This document shows positions 5,884 through 9,953 of a stretch of DNA of 9,953 nucleotides, one piece after another. Position 1 is the stretch's first letter. Each line of letters begins with the position of its first letter. Below the pieces are notes generated by a model, which did not search any database, had not been told where the DNA came from, and saw only the letters and a list, made by a program, of their open reading frames with translations. The position numbers and the translations under genes were made by a program. The stretch comes from an uncultured Bacilli bacterium (lineage in GTDB: Bacteria; Bacillota_I; Bacilli_A; RF39; UBA660), in the NCBI GenBank assembly GCA_934162265.1, contig CAKPHZ010000034.1, forward strand, positions 1 through 9,953, given 5' to 3'.

Positions 5884-6545
5884 TTTATCACCTTCATTTT
5901 ACTTAATTTAGGAAGGACTAGAGAATATATTACTGTTATAATTAGTCCTATCATGTAAGTTGATAGAGATAGTTCAATAATTACTTTTAAAGTAAAAATA
6001 TTATAATATGATCCTAAATAGAAGGTAATGGCGTTTACCAGACCTACAACTAAATAGGTAGTAACAGTTGTTATAAAGGGTAAATCATATAGCTTTTTTA
6101 TTTTTTGATAAAGTAAAATTAATAAAATACTAGAAAAAAATGTTGATACAGGGTAGGTAATTAATATTCTGTAATTTTCTATAAATACATTTTTCATATT
6201 GATACTAATAGAATCTGTTAATGCTTGGGTATGATATGACATTAAAAACAAAAAAAAGGCAGTAAAAATATTAATCAAAAAGTTTAAAACTACTATTTTT
6301 TTTGTCTCTTTTTCTGTAGTATTTTCTAGTAATAAATAAAGTGATGTATACATTGTGATATATAATACCACACTAGAATTAATATCAATTGTTGTTAAAG
6401 TTGTATACTTAAAAGATGTAATTAATGCAAGAACACCTGTCATAATTGTACTCATTATCAGTCCTAGATTCCCTAACAATTTACTTATTAAAAAAAGAAA
6501 TAGTATTAATATAATTATAATGGAAAGATAAATTAATATATTCAT
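5880..6545 (-). CDS. VUT/YhhQ-like membrane protein, first of a tandem pair
   Basis: A 221-residue membrane protein of the same size and layout as the gene after it: an N-terminal helix (5-24), a SFKYTTL segment (44-50) at the place of SFKMITI in the partner, LLLENTTEKETKK (71-83) matching IIIQKIGPEETKK, a central loop before ENYRILITYPVS (123-134), and three C-terminal helices. It keeps Glu74 where the partner has Gln, but Tyr70 where the family has Asp. The last helices lack the STxxxQ motif. It is more divergent than the partner, so the link to queuosine-precursor transport rests mostly on the pair. It is first in the operon, with AAGGTG close to ATG (4 nt) and a promoter 20-50 bp upstream. 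Its stop TGA overlaps the next ATG by 4 bp. Confidence 0.55.
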   Translation of the reverse strand: MNILIYLSIIIILILFLFLISKLLGNLGLIMSTIMTGVLALITSFKYTTLTTIDINSSVVLYITMYTSLYLLLENTTEKETKKIVVLNFLINIFTAFFLFLMSYHTQALTDSISINMKNVFIENYRILITYPVSTFFSSILLILLYQKIKKLYDLPFITTVTTYLVVGLVNAITFYLGSYYNIFTLKVIIELSLSTYMIGLIITVIYSLVLPKLSKMKVIK

Positions 6546-6562
6546 ATGTCACCTTCTTACCT

Positions 6563-6578
6563 ATGATAATTATATCAT
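6563..6578. promoter_or_regulatory. Inverted repeat over the transporter operon -10, candidate operator
   Basis: ATGATA (6563-6568), ATTA, TATCAT (6573-6578): arms match perfectly and cover the -10 box. This is where an XRE repressor would block RNA polymerase. The operon's third gene encodes such a regulator. The link is an inference. Confidence 0.4.
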
Positions 6579-6595
6579 ATTTTTTTTATATACAA
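6569..6595 (-). promoter_or_regulatory. Sigma-A promoter of the transporter-regulator operon
   Basis: On the - strand TATAAT (6569-6574) is preceded by TGA (extended -10, TGATATAAT). The -35 is poor (TTGTAT at 6590-6595, 15 bp spacer). The start near 6562 leaves a leader of about 17 nt. Confidence 0.55.
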
Positions 6596-6696
6596 AAGGA
6601 TTTTTGGTCAGAATAAATGGATGATTTTTTCAATCTTATTTGCAAAACAAAATTCCACTCTTAGGTAATTAAAAATGAAAAAATATTGATGAAATC

Positions 6697-6723
6697 AAAA
6701 AAGATGTCTCTAAGTAACATCTT
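6697..6723 (-). terminator. Intrinsic terminator of the gene at 6760-7365
   Basis: AAGATGT (6701-6707) and ACATCTT (6717-6723) form a 7-bp stem. On the - strand it is followed by T residues from the A-run at 6697-6702. CTAAG (6710-6714) / CTTAG (6721-6725) is an alternative pairing. The rest of the 6600-6690 spacer shows no feature. Confidence 0.7.
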
Positions 6724-6759
6724 AGTTCATTTTATAGTACTTAAAATTAAGTAATCTTA

Positions 6760-7365
6760 TTATTTTACCTTACGCTTAGCCTGATTCCAAGCACTTATTT
6801 CTTTTCTTCTGACTTTCTTTAGTCTTACGTCTAGTTTTTTAGTGTTTTTTTGAGCATTCATATAAATGTTTTTTTTAGAATGTATATAATCAGATTCTGG
6901 ATGATGAATTAGTAAATATATCAGATAAGAACTGACAAAAAAACTAGGATATTTTTGAGCAACTTCCATCATTTTTTTAGAATTTTGCTTATTACATTTT
7001 TTCATAAAGTTATAAGCAAAATTCCTTTCATCATCTGTTAGTTTTGTAGCCGCATAATAATAAATATCAAATTTAGGAAGGCTATTAACTAATTTTTTAT
7101 ATTCTCTATCCTCTTGAATGGAATGAGGCTTTTTCAAATGAAATTTTCTATTTTCTAAATCTATTTCACCATCTATTCTTTTTATTAAAGAGTATAATTT
7201 TTTTATTTTATATAATGTTAAATCATCTTTTAATTTGCTTTCTTCTAAATTACCAGATTTTAATTTTTCTATATAACATTTTGGAGTATATTCTATCCAT
7301 TTTCTTAAATTTTCAATTTCGACTAAATCTATTTTACATTCTCCCATACTTTGAACTATAATCAT
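6760..7365 (-). CDS. Hypothetical basic cytoplasmic protein, no recognised family
   Basis: I do not recognise this 201-residue protein. It has no signal peptide and no convincing membrane helix; VSSYLIYLLIHH (144-155) is too short and amphipathic. It is rich in Lys, Tyr and Asn. The C-terminal 35 residues are strongly basic (KKLDVRLKKVRRKEIS, then AKRKVK), which could fit nucleic-acid or membrane-surface binding. The middle holds helical stretches such as KLTDDERNFAYNFMKKC (108-124). ATG is preceded by GGAGT with a 9-nt gap; a later Met7 has no better site, so the longer start is kept. It has its own terminator, and no clear sigma-A promoter is visible in the 200 bp upstream. Codon use looks like that of its neighbours. 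The gap around it (7366-7741) suggests it is a separate unit. Confidence 0.75.
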   Translation of the reverse strand: MIIVQSMGECKIDLVEIENLRKWIEYTPKCYIEKLKSGNLEESKLKDDLTLYKIKKLYSLIKRIDGEIDLENRKFHLKKPHSIQEDREYKKLVNSLPKFDIYYYAATKLTDDERNFAYNFMKKCNKQNSKKMMEVAQKYPSFFVSSYLIYLLIHHPESDYIHSKKNIYMNAQKNTKKLDVRLKKVRRKEISAWNQAKRKVK

Positions 7366-7690
7366 TTTGTATCAACTCCTATAAATATGCATTAAGTGTC
7401 TTATTTCTTAATATTTTCTTTTCTATAATATCTTTAATAACTTATTATTATTTATAAAAATAAATATATAAAGGTGAGAAAAGATATAAAGTATAATAGC
7501 ATAAAACAAAGAAATAGGGAAGAGGTTTGTCATGAAACTTGAAACAAAATAAAGTAACTAAATTCATTTTTTTACACAATTATTTTTTTGTATCAAAATA
7601 TTATATGTTACTCAATAATAAGACTAATATTAACAAATTTGAGTAATTAGTACTTTAATTTTAAAAGCATTAGGCATATTCACAATAATC
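7366..7690. other. Gene-free stretch with an orphan start signal
   Basis: There is no coding gene on either strand. On the + strand a TATAAT (7492-7497, with no good -35) precedes AGAGG (7521-7525), 6 nt, ATG (7532) and only six codons before TAA (7550-7552). Nothing coding follows in that frame. Further right the sequence is plain AT-rich DNA up to the terminator at 7693. It may be a remnant of a decayed gene or a leader-peptide-like signal. Confidence 0.4.
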
Positions 7691-7722
7691 AAAAATAACC
7701 ACACTAAAAAATGTAGTTATTT
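7691..7722 (-). terminator. Intrinsic terminator of the CoA-dehydratase-like pair
   Basis: AAATAACCACA (7693-7703) and TGTAGTTATTT (7712-7722) form an 11-bp stem, with one U.G wobble on the - strand and an 8-nt loop. On the - strand it runs into TTTTT. It lies 20 nt after the stop codon at 7742. Confidence 0.8.
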
Positions 7723-7741
7723 CAAAGAAACTTAATATTTT

Positions 7742-8815
7742 TTATTTAAATTTTTGATTTTTCTTTTCTAAAAGCATGTCATAAAATGCTTCTATTCTAG
7801 TATCTATTGCTACGTCGCTAGTCTGAGAATCAAAACTAAAATATATAATTGGAATTTCATAGTCATTACTTATTTTTTCTAAAATACTCATTGCGTTTAA
7901 CTCTGGAGTACATCCGAAACTTTTAATATGAACTATACCATCATATTTTTTCTTAGCAAGTTCCAACGATAATACAACACTTTCTGTAGCATCAGCTCCT
8001 AAATGATATTTTAAATATTTTTTCCCCTTTTTTAGGAGTTTTTTGATGTTTTGTTTTTTTTGAAATAATAGATAAGTTAAGGTTGTATAGCGGTGAACTT
8101 CTATCCCATAAGAAGCTAGTTTTAATTCTATATTATTACTTGAGAAAGGTTCCATAATAGAATATAATTCTCCTACTAAACCTATCTTTATACAATCTTC
8201 TGGCTTTTCAACTGGAAGGTTTTTATAAATCTTTTTATACTTATAATATAATTTTATTAGAGAAATAGGAGAATGTTTTTTTGATTTTAATTCCTTTAAA
8301 AATTGATCTTGAGTATTTAGAAAACTATTTTTTTTCTTTTCAAATCCTAAGTTTTCTCGTGGATATTTTGATAGTTTATCCATAATTATAATCATTATTA
8401 TTGTATTTATGGAAAAATAAATAAATTTAGCAAGACTTAATTGAGGATTTTCTTTTTTGGCGAAATGGTAAATTTTAGCAATAGATACTCGATTATTTTC
8501 TATGAAATTGATTAATGTAAATTCATATCCTAAATCTTTTAATATTTGTTCTTGGAGTTCTGCATAGTATCCATAGCGACAGCCTCCTCCAGCTTGTAAA
8601 ATAACATTTGCTCCTAAATCTAAACTTTCAATAAAGTTTCCTAAATTATATTTAAAAGGCATACAAACATAATCTGGTGAATGTTTACTTCCTATTTCAA
8701 TTGTTTTTTTTGTAATTTTTGGAGGAATTATAATCTCTTTTTTGGTGGTGTTTTTAAGAAGATAAGTTATTGGAATATAATAGAATCCCATATGAGGAAA
8801 GGTTATTTTATCCAT
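7742..8815 (-). CDS. CoA-dehydratase superfamily protein, COG3581-like (HgdB-type)
   Basis: A 357-residue protein of the 2-hydroxyacyl-CoA dehydratase/CoA-activase-related superfamily. Three Cys stand in family-like contexts: PDYVCMPFK (Cys51), GGGCRYGYY (Cys79) and SFGCTPELNAM (Cys302), probably ligands of an Fe-S cluster. QTSDVAIDTRIEAF (331-344) matches the conserved T.TRlEAF end. IGLVGELYSIMEPF (211-224) begins the second Rossmann-like domain. The reaction is unknown. I chose ATG at 8815 because AGGAG (8824-8828) lies 8 nt upstream; an ATG 30 bp further out would overlap that site and adds only MILLMRGEKT. The start overlaps the end of the upstream gene by 8 bp, so the two are coupled and likely form a complex. 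The HSP70/actin-type ATPase that activates such enzymes is not in the window. Confidence 0.85.
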   Translation of the reverse strand: MDKITFPHMGFYYIPITYLLKNTTKKEIIIPPKITKKTIEIGSKHSPDYVCMPFKYNLGNFIESLDLGANVILQAGGGCRYGYYAELQEQILKDLGYEFTLINFIENNRVSIAKIYHFAKKENPQLSLAKFIYFSINTIIMIIIMDKLSKYPRENLGFEKKKNSFLNTQDQFLKELKSKKHSPISLIKLYYKYKKIYKNLPVEKPEDCIKIGLVGELYSIMEPFSSNNIELKLASYGIEVHRYTTLTYLLFQKKQNIKKLLKKGKKYLKYHLGADATESVVLSLELAKKKYDGIVHIKSFGCTPELNAMSILEKISNDYEIPIIYFSFDSQTSDVAIDTRIEAFYDMLLEKKNQKFK

Positions 8816-9728
8816 TGTTTTTTCTCCTCTCATTAATAATATCAATAAAACTTTCTAATCTTGTTTCTAATCCAGTTGATGATGTTTGTTCATCTACTAA
8901 AATATTTGTTACTGGGATATCAGAGATTTTTCTTATCATTAACTCATTTACTAAAGAATCTGGTCCACAAGGGAATGTCGTTAAAAATATTATTCCATCA
9001 ACTGAATAATGATAATATTCAATTGCTCCTATTAATTCTTTAGAGTATGTCCAATATAGGGTAGGGGATAGATTTTTTGCATACATTCTTGCTGTTTTAT
9101 GTTCTAATAGATTTGCATATATTATTTCTACACCCATTTGTTCTAGTTTTTTAATAATGGGAAGACCTATGTAATTATCATAAACATTATAGGGATGAGA
9201 AACTAATAAGATTTTTTTGTTATAACTATTTAACTTTTTTGTTTGTGATATTAATTGCTTTTTCCAATAATTCTGATTACACTTTTTGGCTTTTAAATAA
9301 GATATTATAATTTTTACTGGATTTTTAGTGATTTTTAATCCTAATTTTAAATAAGTAACTATTTGAAATGGCTGTTTTGTTAATTCAATATTGTAATCTA
9401 GAATTTTTGTATCTGGTAATAAATTTTTTATAATATCATATGTTGCATTAAATTTTACACAAACTTGTTCGTTTTTTCCATAGTCATAAACTCTTGGTAC
9501 TAGAATATAGTCACATTTTTTTTGTAATGAAGCAACATGTCCAAGATATATTTTTGATGAGAGACAGGATTCATCAATTGATAGTTTTTTTCCTGTATTA
9601 ATTGTTTCTTTATTAGTATCTTCACTTACTATTACATTACATCCTAAGTTGTGAAAAAAGTTTTCCCATAAAATATGATATCTATAATACAAATATGCCT
9701 TTGGAATGCCAATAGTTATTTTTTTCAT
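8808..9728 (-). CDS. Acyl-CoA dehydratase activase-related protein, COG3580/DUF2229-like
   Basis: A 306-residue protein starting MKKITIGIPKAYLYYRY, the typical start of COG3580/DUF2229 proteins. The following blocks fit too: WENFFHNLGCNVIVSEDT (21-38), DESCLSSKIYLGHV (52-65, Cys55), DYILVPRV (73-80), VCVKF (Cys90), ILLVSHPYNVYDN (173-185), FPCGPDSLVNE (252-262, Cys254) and ILVDEQTSSTGLETRLESF (276-294). Cys55, Cys90 and Cys254 are the likely Fe-S ligands. In many Firmicutes this domain is part of one very large protein fused to the BadF/HSP70-type ATPase and the COG3581 domain; here it is a stand-alone protein with COG3581 directly after it. It is soluble and cytoplasmic. AGGTG lies 5 nt before ATG. 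No clear sigma-A promoter is found in the 150 bp upstream. The physiological role is not established. Confidence 0.85.
   Translation of the reverse strand: MKKITIGIPKAYLYYRYHILWENFFHNLGCNVIVSEDTNKETINTGKKLSIDESCLSSKIYLGHVASLQKKCDYILVPRVYDYGKNEQVCVKFNATYDIIKNLLPDTKILDYNIELTKQPFQIVTYLKLGLKITKNPVKIIISYLKAKKCNQNYWKKQLISQTKKLNSYNKKILLVSHPYNVYDNYIGLPIIKKLEQMGVEIIYANLLEHKTARMYAKNLSPTLYWTYSKELIGAIEYYHYSVDGIIFLTTFPCGPDSLVNELMIRKISDIPVTNILVDEQTSSTGLETRLESFIDIINERRKNNG
8824..8828 (-). promoter_or_regulatory. Ribosome site that sets the start at 8815
   Basis: AGGAG on the - strand lies inside the last codons of the upstream gene, 8 nt before the ATG at 8815. It rules against the earlier in-frame ATG codons at 8845 and 8833, which would place the site inside the coding region. 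Confidence 0.7.
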
Positions 9729-9881
9729 TTTTTCACCTAATAAAATCTATGTGCTTATTATTTTTTTATTCATGATAATTTTTAAATTTATTTTATTCGA
9801 AAGTTTATTTGCTTATAGTACTTCTGTAGATTTTTTCTAAATGATAAAGAATAAACTTGGTAAAGAGGAATATTTTTAAAT

Positions 9882-9907
9882 AAAAAAAGAATGAAACTCC
9901 GTTTCAT
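9882..9907 (-). terminator. Terminator pointing left, from a unit right of the window
   Basis: ATGAAAC (9891-9897), TCC, GTTTCAT (9901-9907): a perfect 7-bp stem. On the - strand it is followed by TC and a T7 run (9888-9882). No gene end lies nearby inside the window on that strand, so it either ends a gene beyond the right edge or acts as an attenuator upstream of 9728. Confidence 0.65.
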
Positions 9908-9909
9908 CT

Positions 9910-9930
9910 ACATCCCTCGTGGGATGTTTT
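9910..9930. terminator. GC-rich hairpin with T-run, tandem to the previous one
   Basis: ACATCCC (9910-9916), TCGT, GGGATGT (9921-9927), followed on the + strand by TTT and further T-rich sequence. It is unusually GC-rich for this DNA. It looks like a + strand terminator, yet no + strand gene ends in the preceding 5 kb. On the - strand it is a hairpin with an ACGA loop placed before the terminator. Confidence 0.5.
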
Positions 9931-9953
9931 ATTTTATTCCAATTTTTAGTATA

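Noticed and set aside
8816..8845. Ten-codon N-terminal extension of the COG3581-like protein
   Set aside because: It contains the ribosome site for the ATG at 8815, and the family pattern starts at MDKITFPHMG.
8770..9043. Two + strand frames at 8770-9009 and 8861-9043
   Set aside because: Both are antisense to the COG3580/3581 pair and lack ribosome sites.
9889..9927. Guanidine-II (mini-ykkC) riboswitch on the - strand, because one loop is ACGA and the other hairpin contains ACGG
   Set aside because: ACGG in the second hairpin is partly in the stem, the closing pairs differ from known examples, and no guanidine-related gene follows.
1..9953. CRISPR arrays, insertion sequences, tRNA or rRNA genes
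   Set aside because: No regularly spaced repeats, transposase-like protein, cloverleaf or rRNA sequence was seen.

Overview
The window looks like the chromosome of a low-GC, spore-forming member of the Bacillota, on the Bacilli/Erysipelotrichia side and possibly an uncultured gut lineage. The DNA is very AT-rich. Two sporulation genes are recognisable (spoVIF and spoIVA), and spoIVA followed by the HU gene hbs is the gene order of Bacillus. The genetic code appears standard: one gene stops at TGA and Trp is read from TGG. The exact species cannot be told from the sequence.

Layout, left to right. At 94-609 (-) there is a YgjV-family membrane protein. On the + strand follow spoVIF (704-970), a tail-anchored protein with an ADP-ribosyltransferase-like N-terminus (1061-1891), spoIVA (2036-3505) and hbs (4164-4436). 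spoIVA and hbs are separated by about 660 bp with no gene, and each + gene has its own terminator. Then come only - strand genes. One is a three-gene operon read from 6545 down to 4529: two tandem, 4-bp-overlapping membrane proteins distantly like the VUT/YhhQ queuosine-precursor transporter family, then an XRE/S24 regulator. Next is a 201-residue protein of no recognised family (6760-7365). Last is a coupled pair (9728 down to 7742) of CoA-dehydratase-superfamily proteins of the COG3580 and COG3581 types, each with three Cys placed like Fe-S ligands.

The most interesting part is the spoIVA-hbs gap. On the - strand a near-perfect sigma-A promoter (TTGACA, 17 bp, extended TGaTACAAT) fires into about 380 nt with no usable reading frame. 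That stretch is full of local hairpins and ends in a 12-bp hairpin with a short U-run. It also holds two longer-range complementarities, one of which would sequester the 5' arm of the terminator. I could not match it to RNase P RNA, tmRNA, SRP RNA or 6S RNA, so I report it as a candidate uncharacterised structured RNA.

How the genes fit together: spoVIF and spoIVA act in spore coat assembly, and hbs makes the nucleoid protein. The transporter-like pair and its regulator look like one transcription unit, with a palindrome over the promoter that the regulator might bind. The COG3580/3581 pair lacks the ATPase activator that such systems normally need; it is not in this window.
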